The notes: generated by a model not told the origin, from the sequence alone. 54,206 nt of DNA from Cyanobacteria bacterium SBLK (GCA_017746715.1 JAGHZQ010000091.1:1-54206), one strand, 5' to 3'. Counted from the first letter of the stretch, positions 27,106 to 36,674 are shown. Numbers and translations: made by a program.

Positions 27106-28134
27106 ATGGTATCGCCTCAACTGTTTTCTCAACCCAAAACCTACCTGATTACGGGAGGAGCGGGTTTTATTGGTTCTCATATCTCGGAAACCCTGATCGA
27201 GCAAGGATATCGCGTCTTAGCGATCGACAACCTCTCCACGGGAAGTTTAGAAAATATTCGCCATCTTCTCAACCATCCCAACTTTCATTTTGCTTATGCC
27301 AGCATTACTGACGAAGTAGTCTTGGATCGGTTGATGTCGGAAGCTGATGTCGCCATTCACCTTGCCGCAGCCGTTGGCGTTCAATTGATCGTCGAAAAGC
27401 CCGTTCACACCATTGAAACCAATGTTATGGGTATGGAGTCCGTACTCCAAGCCGCCATTCGCTACCGAGTCAAAACCGTTATTGCCTCCACTTCTGAGGT
27501 TTATGGCAAAGGGAATAAAGTCCCCTTCGTTGAAGATGACGATGTCGTGTTGGGACCCACTTGTCGATCGCGTTGGGCTTATGCGGCCAGTAAAATGGTG
27601 GATGAATTTTTGGCTTTGGCTTACTACCGCGAAAAAGGCTTACCTGTCGTGATCGCTCGTTTATTCAATACCGTTGGACCCCGACAAACCGGACAATACG
27701 GCATGGTTATTCCCCGTTTCGTCCAACAGGCTCTAAAAGGAGATAATTTAAGCGTTTATGGAGATGGACGGCAGAGTCGCTGTTTTGTCCACGTTGTTGA
27801 TGCCGTCAGAGCATTGTTAAAATTAGCAGAGTGCAGCGAAGCGATCGGGGAAGTTTTTAACGTCGGTTCGACTGAGGAAATCAGCATTTTAGAGTTAGCT
27901 CAAAAAGTTATTGATTTGACAGCTCGGACAGCAAAAGAAAACGAATCTTGCATTGATTTTGTTCCCTATGGCAAGGCTTATGCACCGGGTTTTGAAGATA
28001 TGCAGCGTCGCGTTCCCGATAATACAAAAATCCAGCAATATATTGATTGGCAGCCCAGTAAATCTTTGGAAGAAATTTTACAGGATGTTATCGATAGTTT
28101 TACAAAATCAAAGTCTAATCAATTTAAAATTTAA
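27106..28134 (+). CDS. NAD-dependent sugar-nucleotide epimerase/dehydratase (extended SDR)
   Basis: 342 residues. NAD-binding TGGAGFIGSH at about 14-23, active-site YAASK at about 162-166, catalytic Ser/Thr in ASTSEVYG, and the substrate loop RLFNTVGPRQ all fit the extended SDR family. The overall form is closest to UDP-glucose 4-epimerase and UDP-glucuronate decarboxylase-type enzymes. It opens the plus-strand glycan locus and lies 50 bp upstream of an ABC exporter. The exact sugar cannot be decided. Confidence 0.88.
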   Translation: MVSPQLFSQPKTYLITGGAGFIGSHISETLIEQGYRVLAIDNLSTGSLENIRHLLNHPNFHFAYASITDEVVLDRLMSEADVAIHLAAAVGVQLIVEKPVHTIETNVMGMESVLQAAIRYRVKTVIASTSEVYGKGNKVPFVEDDDVVLGPTCRSRWAYAASKMVDEFLALAYYREKGLPVVIARLFNTVGPRQTGQYGMVIPRFVQQALKGDNLSVYGDGRQSRCFVHVVDAVRALLKLAECSEAIGEVFNVGSTEEISILELAQKVIDLTARTAKENESCIDFVPYGKAYAPGFEDMQRRVPDNTKIQQYIDWQPSKSLEEILQDVIDSFTKSKSNQFKI

Positions 28135-28183
28135 AATTATTAATTCAAAGTTTTGATTGAATCTATAGAGTCTAAAAAAACGC

Positions 28184-30073
28184 TTGTTAAGTAAAATATG
28201 GAAACGAATTAAGAGAGTTCGCCAATATTTTTACGATCGCATTACCAGTTCTGTTTATCAATTAATATTTGCGATCGCCTATGAAAACCGCAAATATTTA
28301 GTTTTAGCATTTACTGCTAATTTATTGGCTTCAACCCTAGAAGCAGGAACTTTTGGCGTGATTTATATAGCCCTCGGCGTTCTAGTGGGCGATATCGCTC
28401 TCGGCGATATTGAGAATCCGATTGTTGCCAATCGTCTCGTGCAAAGCGTACTCGGTCAATTCAATTCCAATCAAACTTTTGTCACTTTGGTGTTGCTGGC
28501 CGCGATCGTGCAAATTATCAAAAGTGCATTGCACTACCTCGCTGCTATCTGGACGAATGAATTATCCCTCAATCTGAGAGAACGAGTCAGCGATCGCCTC
28601 TTCGAGACCGTAATGCGATTATCTTTTCTTTGTGCCAGTCGTTATAAAATCGGCGATCTTGTCGAGTATCTTGGGGGTGCAGAAACCGTTCAATATCAAA
28701 TTCGATTATGGCAAGATTTTATCGTTAACTTTTTACTATTTCTTGCTTATCTGGCTGTGATTTTATGGATTTCTCCCGGTCTGTCTTTATTAGCAATAAT
28801 ATTATGTAGCACTTTATTAGGATTGCAGCGTTATCTCGAACCTCGTTTCAGACAATTATCTCTAGTAATAACCGATATTGGCGTTGAGGTCGCAAAAGAG
28901 ATTGCACAAAGCATTCAAGGATTGAGACTCATTCATACTTTTGGACAACAACAAACAACCATTAAAAAAGTCAGATATTTGAGAAGAAAAATCATACCGG
29001 TGAAAAGAAAAAGCACTCGCTTAGTTGCGATTCACGATCCATTGGGAGATACATTAACAATGATAGTAGTGAGCGGATTATTGATTGGTGGATTGGGAAT
29101 TCTCGGTCAATCGACTCGCTCTCTCATCCCCGCACTTTTAACTTTTATTAGCGCTTTTAATCGCATGGCAGTACAAACAAAAAGAACGATTAGAGTTTTA
29201 AACTTTTTAGCAAACAGTTTTGGTGATATGTCCAGACTTGATGAAATTTTAGAGACGAAAGATAAGCAGTTTGTTCGTTTTGATGGAAAAAACTTTACTG
29301 GTTTGAAAAAAGAAATTATTTTCGATTGCGTTTCTCTTCAGTATCAAAAAGGACAAGATTTTGCCTTAAAAAATATTTCTTTTCATATTGGAAAAGGAAA
29401 AATTGTTGCATTGGTGGGGGCATCGGGAGCGGGAAAATCCTCAATTGCCGATCTCCTAATTGGGCTTTACGAGGCCACCCGAGGTTCAATTCTAATTGAT
29501 GGTTTGAATTTAAGAGAATACAGTCTCTCGAGTTGGCGATCGCACTTAGGGATCGTCAGTCAAGATACATTCATCCTCAACGCAACGATTGGAGAAAACA
29601 TCAGCTATAGTATCGAAGCCGTTTCTAAAGAGCGGATTATTGAAGCAGCGACACAAGCTCGAGCTCGCGATTTTATCTCCAATCTTCCCCTTGGTTACGA
29701 TACAGTGGTTGGAGAGAGAGGCTATCGTTTATCTGGAGGCGAACGTCAGAGAATTGCTTTGGCGCGAGCCATTCTCAAACAGCCGGAAATTCTCATTTTA
29801 GATGAAGCAACAAGTGCGTTAGATAGTCAATCCGAACGTTTAGTGCAAGACACCTTCGAAAAATACAAAGGCGATCGCACGGTATTAGTCATTGCACATC
29901 GTCTTTCTACCATTGTTAATGCCGATGAGATTATTGTTTTGGAAAAAGGCACTGTTGTCGAGCGAGGCAATCACCAAACATTACTCGCTTTAAAAGGATT
30001 ATATGCCCATTATTGGCAATTACAATCCCAAGGAAGTGAATTGCAGACACATCAAAAGAGCAACGAAACATGA
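28184..30073 (+). CDS. ABC exporter (MsbA-like half transporter)
   Basis: 629 residues; the start is TTG 28184, the only reasonable start before the first domain. About six membrane helices to residue 340, then a nucleotide-binding domain with Walker A GASGAGKSS, Q loop VSQDTF, signature LSGGERQ, Walker B ILILDEATS and switch His in IAHRLS. It works as a homodimer exporting lipid-linked molecules, and with its position next to sugar-nucleotide genes may flip a glycolipid. Confidence 0.9.
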   Translation: MLSKIWKRIKRVRQYFYDRITSSVYQLIFAIAYENRKYLVLAFTANLLASTLEAGTFGVIYIALGVLVGDIALGDIENPIVANRLVQSVLGQFNSNQTFVTLVLLAAIVQIIKSALHYLAAIWTNELSLNLRERVSDRLFETVMRLSFLCASRYKIGDLVEYLGGAETVQYQIRLWQDFIVNFLLFLAYLAVILWISPGLSLLAIILCSTLLGLQRYLEPRFRQLSLVITDIGVEVAKEIAQSIQGLRLIHTFGQQQTTIKKVRYLRRKIIPVKRKSTRLVAIHDPLGDTLTMIVVSGLLIGGLGILGQSTRSLIPALLTFISAFNRMAVQTKRTIRVLNFLANSFGDMSRLDEILETKDKQFVRFDGKNFTGLKKEIIFDCVSLQYQKGQDFALKNISFHIGKGKIVALVGASGAGKSSIADLLIGLYEATRGSILIDGLNLREYSLSSWRSHLGIVSQDTFILNATIGENISYSIEAVSKERIIEAATQARARDFISNLPLGYDTVVGERGYRLSGGERQRIALARAILKQPEILILDEATSALDSQSERLVQDTFEKYKGDRTVLVIAHRLSTIVNADEIIVLEKGTVVERGNHQTLLALKGLYAHYWQLQSQGSELQTHQKSNET

Positions 30074-30225
30074 ATTATTTGACCATTCCTCATACTTTTA
30101 AATGGAACGCACTGACCCCAGAAGAACAAAACTGAAGTATGGGCTTGATGAAGATTGGGCGCGATCGCGAAGACAGCAGATAGGAACTTTAAAAATTCTG
30201 GGGAGTCAATAGTAATTAACCGATA

Positions 30226-30259
30226 GTCGTTCCTTAGCGCGATCGCGCGAAGGAACGAC
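30226..30259. repeat. 34-bp near-perfect palindrome centred on a HIP1-like site
   Basis: Arms gtcgttcctt and aaggaacgac are exact inverted copies. The inner 14 bases agcgcgatcgcgcg are palindromic apart from the outer pair. The centre contains GCGATCGC. It could be a protein-binding site, a strong cruciform or a transcript hairpin. Confidence 0.9.
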
Positions 30260-30347
30260 ACCGAAGAGTTTTGCCAAATTTTCCCTATCGTGTTATCTTG
30301 CACGAAAATCAACTTTAGACTCCTGTAGCACTTCTCCTACACACCAA

Positions 30348-30416
30348 GAAGCGGGCTTCGATGGTCTTCACGATCTCAGTCTCTTCTCCGCAGCCTTCAC
30401 TGACTTGGCGAGTAAA
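30348..30416 (-). repeat. 69-bp dispersed repeat, copy 2 (coding-like)
   Basis: Partner of the copy at 26456-26524. On the minus strand it reads EGCGEETEIVKTIEARF and then continues to a stop after LVCRRSATGV. No complete gene is attached to either copy. Confidence 0.8.
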
Positions 30417-30570
30417 TCGTTTATACTGTCAATCTCGAAGGTCGAAGATAGAAAAAGTGCGATCGCAATTACCGATTTGCTTCTGAATGCAAGATGAATG
30501 CGATCGAAAAAAGTTGAGTGAACGAGCGTTTTTGACAATTTTCTTAGACTAGACAAAAAATAATAAACAA

Positions 30571-31947
30571 ATGATAGACAAAAACACTTTTACTGCAATT
30601 GAAGATAAGATTGATAGTTTTGTGAATTTAGAGGTTAACGGTTATTCTGGTTGGCATATGCTCAACACAGTTGGAGAGCGCTACCAACCAGCTATTCAGC
30701 AAGTAAGAAATGAATTTCTTGAATTTTTAAAAATTTGTTTTGAGTATTGCAGACAAAACGAATGTACGAGCATTCTCCAAATTGGGCTAGGCATGAGCGG
30801 AGGTTCTCATTTTGCATTCAAACAAATTTTCGATCGCGTAACCACAATTGACTGCGATCCAGAAAATATTAATCGCTATTTAAATCGCGAAATCCTCATA
30901 GAAGGAAGCCAGTCATCTATTGTTATTGATACAGACACCGAGCTTACCGATGCCCCATCTCTAATTATTAATGGATTTAGTAATGATACCAATTTGGTGG
31001 AAAAATTGAAGACTGAAGATAGAAAATTTGATTTTATCTTTATTGATGGAGACCATACGCTTAATGGTGTTGCCACAGATTGGATTTGCTTTGAACCAAT
31101 AATAAAGTTAAATGGTGCAATATGTTTTCACGATCACGTCCCCGAACCAGATCGAATCCATGAAATAGCCGTGTATGTTTTTTTGGATTGGTTAAAACAT
31201 CAAACCTTTTCTCCAAAGCGGATAGTAGAAATTGGAGAACATTTAGGAATTACCCTTTATTTCAAAGAAGAAGAACTTCAACCCTATTTGAATGAAAACA
31301 TCAGACGAAATTTTGTCAGGATGTATGAAAAAGACAATGATAAGGGGCAAATTCAATTGATTGCCGAGAACTATCAAGGATTTAATATTCTCAGCTTGGT
31401 TGATACCTGCTTCTATGGTATTCCTCAAGGAGAAGGGGCATTCGATCGGGAAAGAATAGAACAAGAAGGCTACAGTGCTTTCTTTTTTGGTAATTCTCTT
31501 AACGAAATACAAACCCAAATTGATAACCGTATCAAATTGGTCGTTGAAGGTTACAAAGGATTCAACTTACTCCAAGTTGGCGAAGTTTTCTATGGTATTC
31601 CTCAAGGAGAAGGGGCATTCGATCGGGAAAGAATAGAACAAGAAGGCTACAGTGCTTTCTTTTTTGGTAATTCTCTTAACGAAATACAAACCCAAATTGA
31701 TAACCATATCAAATTGGTCGTTGAAGGTTACAAAGGATTCAACTTACTCCAAGTTGGCAAAGTTTTCTATGGTATTCCCCAAGGAGAAGGGGCATTCGAT
31801 CGGAAAAGAATAGAACAAGGAGACTATAGCACCTTCTTTTTCAGTAACTCTCTTGAAGAAGTAGAAAATGAGATAGACAAACAGCAGAACAATCTTATCT
31901 TCATCGTGAAAAGATGGTTAACAACATTTGTAATTAATAAACTTTAA
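30571..31947 (+). CDS. class I methyltransferase-like protein with three C-terminal GFN/YGIPQGEG modules
   Basis: 458 residues. Residues 50-240 resemble a SAM-dependent methyltransferase of the type-24/cephalosporin-hydroxylase-like group: ILQIGLGMSGGSH glycine loop, TIDCD acidic end of strand 2, FIFIDGDHT and ICFHDH. The C-terminal part is three tandem 59-residue modules at about 261-319, 320-378 and 379-436, each with EGYKGFN, FYGIPQGEGAF and YS.FFF. The module recurs in five other proteins of this locus. Probable role: modification of a sugar in the surface glycan, with the modules for docking or binding. No signal peptide, so cytoplasmic. Confidence 0.75.
   Translation: MIDKNTFTAIEDKIDSFVNLEVNGYSGWHMLNTVGERYQPAIQQVRNEFLEFLKICFEYCRQNECTSILQIGLGMSGGSHFAFKQIFDRVTTIDCDPENINRYLNREILIEGSQSSIVIDTDTELTDAPSLIINGFSNDTNLVEKLKTEDRKFDFIFIDGDHTLNGVATDWICFEPIIKLNGAICFHDHVPEPDRIHEIAVYVFLDWLKHQTFSPKRIVEIGEHLGITLYFKEEELQPYLNENIRRNFVRMYEKDNDKGQIQLIAENYQGFNILSLVDTCFYGIPQGEGAFDRERIEQEGYSAFFFGNSLNEIQTQIDNRIKLVVEGYKGFNLLQVGEVFYGIPQGEGAFDRERIEQEGYSAFFFGNSLNEIQTQIDNHIKLVVEGYKGFNLLQVGKVFYGIPQGEGAFDRKRIEQGDYSTFFFSNSLEEVENEIDKQQNNLIFIVKRWLTTFVINKL
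31411..31880 (+). repeat. 177-bp in-frame tandem repeat (module-encoding)
   Basis: The phrase ttctatggtattcc recurs at 31411, 31588 and 31765, an exact 177-bp period. Units 31411-31587 and 31588-31764 are almost identical in DNA, the third diverges towards its end. The near identity shows a recent duplication or gene conversion within the gene. Confidence 0.95.
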
Positions 31948-31979
31948 TAACTTGCAGTCATCAATTTATAGGTAGTACA

Positions 31980-33593
31980 ATGCAAATTGAATTCAAGTCC
32001 CCTACTCCTATTGCTCTGAATCAACCCTTTGCTCTGAATCAACCCTTATTTATTGATATAGAACCTTCCTATAGTTGTAATCTTCGTTGTCGGATGTGTC
32101 ATGTGACTTATATGAAGAATCAAAAGCCAAAACACTTAGATGTCGATAGAATTGACTGGAGTTTTGTTCGAGATAGAGAGATTTCTTTAGGGTCCTTATT
32201 TGAACCGACAATTAATCCTGCCTTCAACAAATTAATTGGCGACTTAAATAAGAACGATGCTCGAATTAGTTTAACGACTAATGCTTTTAACTTATCGAGA
32301 AACAACCTAAGCAACCTCTACAATTCCAAACTGAATCTTGTTTACTTTTCCTTTGATGGAGCAAGCAAAGAAACCTACGAATATATTCGTCAGCGATCGC
32401 GATACGAACGAGTTGTTGCAAATATTAAAAACTTTATCGAGCAGCATCAAAATTCGGAAGCAACCTTTATTGTTAATTTTACAGTTTGTAAATCTAATAT
32501 AGAGGAGATTATTCCCGCGATCGATCTTTGGGACTCTCTCGGCGTTCATACCTTGGGTCTCATCGTAATGGTCAGCCGAGATAAATATCTATTCTTTACC
32601 GAAAATTCTTTGGTTGACGACATGAATCGATATGAGGAGACGTTAGAAGCTGCAGCCAATCATCTGATCGAAAATCATTATCAAATAGCCCTATCTGCTC
32701 CTTATTTTGCAAAACCGGAAGTGATAGAAAAATATAGCCGTCATGTTGCAGGTCCGGGTTTGATCGTTGCCGACAAAAGTCAGATAAGGAAGCAGCTTCC
32801 TCAGACTTATTCCTTGCATCAGTATTACGGCTATGGAGAGTCCCCAATTCCTCATCAAACTTGTCGCTCTCCCTTAACGACTGCAAGAATTGATTATGAT
32901 GCCAATGTCTATATCTGCCAAACCATTAAGATTGGCAATCTCTATGAGAATACTTTTGACGAAATTTGGAATTCCCGAAAAAGGGAGCAAGCGCTCTCTC
33001 AACTGATTAGCAATCCAGAGCAATGCAACTCCTGTGACTATTTTAAGTTTTGCGTGAATGCAAAAGAAATCGATTATGAGAAGGAAGAGAGCTTTTCCTC
33101 TCAAAGTTTTTCGAGCGGAACGGTCAGAACTCTTGAGAAACCCTTAATTGATGAAGGATTTCAAGGATTTAATCTCTTGGAAGTTGAAAATCGATTCTAT
33201 GCCATTCCTCAAATTGAAGGAGAATTTAGTCTCGAACGTATCGAAAATAAGGATTATTCAACGTTCTACACGGCTGATAATGAGGCAACTTTGCGCCATC
33301 AAATCTTAAGCGATCGCTCTCGTCCGCAAATGCCACCAGCAGTTCAATTAATCGACGAAGGCTATCAAAAATTTAATATCTTGGAAGTTGAAAACCGATT
33401 TTATGCCATTCCTCAAAGTGAAGGAAAATTTAGTCTCGAACGAGTTCAAAAACAAGATTATTCAGTTTTATTCAGTGCAGAGAACGAATCCATCTTACGC
33501 GCTCGAATTTCAGAATATCATATCCGCTTAAATTCCCATCCGCGAGTTATCTTGAAAAAAACAATCAAGCGTATCTTGAAGGGACTGCGCTAA
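31980..33593 (+). CDS. radical SAM-SPASM protein with two C-terminal modules (paralogue 1)
   Basis: 537 residues. The 4Fe-4S radical SAM motif CNLRCRMC (C-x3-C-x2-C) is at about 34-41, following IDIEPSYS. The SPASM-like C-terminal cluster has Cys in HQTCRSP, VYICQ, and CNSCDYFKFC. Two GFN/FYAIPQ modules follow at about 389-447 and 455-513. Radical SAM-SPASM proteins carry out radical chemistry on peptides or, less often, sugars. The substrate here is unknown; glycan genes on both sides favour a sugar or glycolipid. Very similar in DNA to the next gene, so the two arose by tandem duplication. Confidence 0.85.
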   Translation: MQIEFKSPTPIALNQPFALNQPLFIDIEPSYSCNLRCRMCHVTYMKNQKPKHLDVDRIDWSFVRDREISLGSLFEPTINPAFNKLIGDLNKNDARISLTTNAFNLSRNNLSNLYNSKLNLVYFSFDGASKETYEYIRQRSRYERVVANIKNFIEQHQNSEATFIVNFTVCKSNIEEIIPAIDLWDSLGVHTLGLIVMVSRDKYLFFTENSLVDDMNRYEETLEAAANHLIENHYQIALSAPYFAKPEVIEKYSRHVAGPGLIVADKSQIRKQLPQTYSLHQYYGYGESPIPHQTCRSPLTTARIDYDANVYICQTIKIGNLYENTFDEIWNSRKREQALSQLISNPEQCNSCDYFKFCVNAKEIDYEKEESFSSQSFSSGTVRTLEKPLIDEGFQGFNLLEVENRFYAIPQIEGEFSLERIENKDYSTFYTADNEATLRHQILSDRSRPQMPPAVQLIDEGYQKFNILEVENRFYAIPQSEGKFSLERVQKQDYSVLFSAENESILRARISEYHIRLNSHPRVILKKTIKRILKGLR

Positions 33594-33644
33594 AATCAAC
33601 CTATATTTATTCTTTTTGTCTGCATTTCTACTTTCTTGAAAAAT

Positions 33645-35228
33645 ATGGACAGTACGCTTAAAAATATTAAATTGATTGTAGAAGGGTTCAAATGCTTCAA
33701 TCTCTTGGAAGTTAATGGAAAATTTTACGGTATTCCTCAAGGAGAAGGAGAATTTAGCCTCGAACGTATTGCAAAACAAGATTATTCTGTTTTCTATACA
33801 GCCGATAATGAATCTACTTTGCGCGCTCTAATCTTAAGCGATCGGGTTAACGAAATTCAACTGATTGATGAAGGCTACAAGGGATTCAATGTTTTAGAAG
33901 TTGGAGGAAAGTTTTATGCTATTCCTCAAGGAGAGGGGAAATTTAGTCTCAAACGCATTGAAAAGCAAGATTATTCAGTTTTTTACACAGCTGATAATGA
34001 ATTTACCCTGCGTTCGCAAATTAAAGCAATATGTAAAGATAAATCCAGTAACCTTACTTTCGATCCTGCAACTTCTATTTCTCAGAGCAAACCTTTATTT
34101 ATTGATATAGAACCAGCCTACGGTTGTAACTTGCGCTGTCGGATGTGTCATGTTACCTATCTGAAAGATCAAAAGCCAAAATTCTTAGATATCCAGAAAA
34201 TTGACTGGAATTTTGCCCGAGATAAAGAGATTTCTTTAGGATCGCTATTTGAACCGACCATCAACCCTACTTTTAACGAGTTGATCGGTTGTTTGAACGA
34301 GCAAAATGCCCGGATTAGCTTAACCACAAATGCTCTTAACTTATCGCGAAGAACTTTAGGAAACCTCTACAAATCCAAACTAAATCTAGTTTACTTTTCT
34401 TTTGATGGGGCAAGCAAAGAAACCTACGAATATATTCGTCAGCGATCGCGATACGAATCGGTCATCTCCAATATCAAAAATTTTATCAAGCAGCATCAAA
34501 ATTCAGAGGCAACCTTTATCGTCAATTTTACAGTCTGTAAATATAACATGGAGGAAATCATTCCCGCGATCGATCTTTGGGAATCTCTTGGAGTTCATGT
34601 CCTCGGCCTAATTATCATGGTCTCTCGAGAGAAAGAGACATTCTTTGTAGAAAATTCCTTGGTGAATGATATAGCTCAATACGAGAAAACTTTAGAAACT
34701 GCGGCCAATCATCTAATTAAAAAGAATTATAAAATAGCTCTATCTTCTCCCTATTTTGGAAAACCAGAAATCAAAACAAAATATAGAAATTATTCTATTG
34801 GTTCGGGTTTAATTGTTGCAGATAAAAACGAGATGAGAAAGCACCCGCCTACAAGCTATTCCTTACATCACTATTATGGTTATGGAGAATCTTTAATTCC
34901 TCATCAAACCTGTCGCTCTCCTTTAACAACTGCAAGAATTGACTATGATGGCAATGTTTATATTTGTCAAACTCTCAAGATAGGAAATTTATACGAAAAT
35001 AAATTTTCTGAAATCTGGAATTCACAAAAACGTCAGCAAATCATATCTCAACTGATTGAAAGTCCAGAGCAATGTCAGGCTTGTGACTATTTTAGATTTT
35101 GTCTTGATTCTCAAAGTATAGACTATGAAAAACAAAACAATTTTACTTCGCAGACCCTTTTAAGACAAAGATGGGATTCTCGTCTCAAAGTCCTCTTCAA
35201 GAAAGGATTCAATCGTATTTTGAGGTGA
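33645..35228 (+). CDS. radical SAM-SPASM protein with two N-terminal modules (paralogue 2)
   Basis: The start at ATG 33645 is preferred to an in-frame TTG at 33636. 527 residues. Here the two modules lie at the N terminus (about 8-68 and 71-128) and the radical SAM domain follows, with CNLRCRMC near 160 and the SPASM-type cysteines CRSP, YICQ and CQACDYFRFC near the end. The catalytic part is a close paralogue of the preceding protein, yet the order of parts is reversed. One reading is that the duplication boundary fell inside the repeat tract, so modules were handed from one gene's 3' end to the next gene's 5' end. Confidence 0.85.
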   Translation: MDSTLKNIKLIVEGFKCFNLLEVNGKFYGIPQGEGEFSLERIAKQDYSVFYTADNESTLRALILSDRVNEIQLIDEGYKGFNVLEVGGKFYAIPQGEGKFSLKRIEKQDYSVFYTADNEFTLRSQIKAICKDKSSNLTFDPATSISQSKPLFIDIEPAYGCNLRCRMCHVTYLKDQKPKFLDIQKIDWNFARDKEISLGSLFEPTINPTFNELIGCLNEQNARISLTTNALNLSRRTLGNLYKSKLNLVYFSFDGASKETYEYIRQRSRYESVISNIKNFIKQHQNSEATFIVNFTVCKYNMEEIIPAIDLWESLGVHVLGLIIMVSREKETFFVENSLVNDIAQYEKTLETAANHLIKKNYKIALSSPYFGKPEIKTKYRNYSIGSGLIVADKNEMRKHPPTSYSLHHYYGYGESLIPHQTCRSPLTTARIDYDGNVYICQTLKIGNLYENKFSEIWNSQKRQQIISQLIESPEQCQACDYFRFCLDSQSIDYEKQNNFTSQTLLRQRWDSRLKVLFKKGFNRILR

Positions 35229-35285
35229 TTTCCCTATCGCTTCTAACCCATATGTTCTTGTATTGTCTATTCTAGAAAAATAAAG

Positions 35286-36674
35286 ATGAACGGCACAATT
35301 TTACCTCCATTAAACCCGCCTCTCTCCAAAGAGCCACTACTAATCGATCTAGAGCCTGCCTATGGTTGTAACTTGCGCTGTCGAATGTGTCATGTTACAT
35401 ACATGAAAGACAGGAAACCAAAATTTTTAGATATTGACCGCGTTGACTGGCAATTCCTTCAGGATAAGGACGTTTCTTTGGGTTCGATGTTTGAACCCAC
35501 CCTGCATCCATCCTTTAACAAACTCATTGGTTATCTCAATGACCAGAATGCTCGTATTAGTTTTGTGACAAATGCTTTTAATTTCTCATTAGAGAGATTA
35601 GATAACCTCTACAACTCCAAACTCGATGTCGTTTATTTCTCTTTTGATGGGGCAAGTCCGGAAAAATATGAATATATCCGTCAGCGATCGCAATACAAAC
35701 GCGTCATCTCCAATATTCAAAACTTCATTAAACAGTTTAAAAACTCAGGGACTACTTTTATTGTTAATTTTACAGTTTGTCAGTACAATATGGAGGAAAT
35801 CATTCCCGCCATCGATCTCTGGGAATCTTTGGGAGTTGATATATTGGGTTTCATCGCTATGGTCTCCCGAGAAAAGCATCAATTCTTTGCAGAAAATACT
35901 CTTTTTCCCGTTAGGAATGAATACGAGCAAGCCCTAGAAACTGCTGCAAATTATACTATTAAAAATAATTTGAATATAGCTCTTTCCTCTGCTTATTATT
36001 CCAAACCAGAAATCAAAGAAAAATATGCCGATAGTTTTGTAGCACCCGGCGCTATCTCTGCGAATAAAAACTTAATGAAAAGCGAGACTTATTCTTCCCA
36101 TTCTCGTTATGGATATGGAGAATCTCCTATTGCTCATAAATCTTGTTGCTCTCCTTTTACGATTGTAAGAATTGATTACGATGCCAATGTCTATATCTGT
36201 CAACATATAAAAGTAGGAAATCTCTACGAACAATCATTTTGCGATATTTGGAATGGAGAGGAGCGAGAAAGTACAATATCCCAGCTTATGGACAGTTCGG
36301 AACAGTGCAATACTTGTGATTACTTTCGATTTTGTGTTGATGCCAATCATGTTGATTATGAAGAAATTAGTAATTTTACCGCAGAAAAATTTGTAAGTAC
36401 CAATGGTACAATTGATGTCATTGCTGAAAGCTATAAAGGATTTAATCTTCTAGAAATGGATGGAAAATTCTATGCAATTCCTTTAGGAGAAGGACACTTT
36501 AGTCTGGAACGAATTGAAAATAAAGATTATTCAGTATGTTTCAAAGCCAATCGCCAAACTGACTTGGATTTACCAATTGAAGTTTATAATTTCCAGCGGA
36601 AGGTCATTGGAAAACTCATCCAGATTTATACTGTCAGTTCCCGCAAAATATCTTCGTTACTTACCAAAAAATAA
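35286..36674 (+). CDS. radical SAM-SPASM protein with one C-terminal module (paralogue 3)
   Basis: 462 residues. Radical SAM motif CNLRCRMC near residue 29, SPASM-type cysteines in KSCCSP, YICQH and CNTCDYFRFC, then a single module at about 376-432 (ESYKGFN, FYAIPLGEGHF, KDYSVCF). More diverged from paralogues 1 and 2 than they are from each other, so it is the older branch. Its stop overlaps the start of hddC by one base (TAATG), tying it to heptose synthesis at the level of translation. Confidence 0.85.
   Translation: MNGTILPPLNPPLSKEPLLIDLEPAYGCNLRCRMCHVTYMKDRKPKFLDIDRVDWQFLQDKDVSLGSMFEPTLHPSFNKLIGYLNDQNARISFVTNAFNFSLERLDNLYNSKLDVVYFSFDGASPEKYEYIRQRSQYKRVISNIQNFIKQFKNSGTTFIVNFTVCQYNMEEIIPAIDLWESLGVDILGFIAMVSREKHQFFAENTLFPVRNEYEQALETAANYTIKNNLNIALSSAYYSKPEIKEKYADSFVAPGAISANKNLMKSETYSSHSRYGYGESPIAHKSCCSPFTIVRIDYDANVYICQHIKVGNLYEQSFCDIWNGEERESTISQLMDSSEQCNTCDYFRFCVDANHVDYEEISNFTAEKFVSTNGTIDVIAESYKGFNLLEMDGKFYAIPLGEGHFSLERIENKDYSVCFKANRQTDLDLPIEVYNFQRKVIGKLIQIYTVSSRKISSLLTKK

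Larger units (their letters stand above)
30074..30570. other. intergenic, contains a long palindrome and a dispersed repeat
   Basis: About 500 bp. It begins with a 21-codon frame overlapping the ABC gene stop (30072-30137, encoding MNYLTIPHTF...PEEQN) that may be the stub of a lost gene. Then come the palindrome at 30226-30259 and the 69-bp repeat at 30348-30416. No full gene is seen. Confidence 0.55.

Noticed and set aside
30072..30137. 21-codon frame overlapping the ABC exporter stop
   Set aside because: Too short to support as a gene; may be a stub of a lost gene, and is mentioned only in the intergenic entry.
31980..36674. Radical SAM trio as a classical RiPP cluster
   Set aside because: No small precursor gene, peptidase or leader-binding domain is seen nearby and the flanking genes are for sugars. 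The idea that the modules themselves are modified is kept only as a hypothesis.
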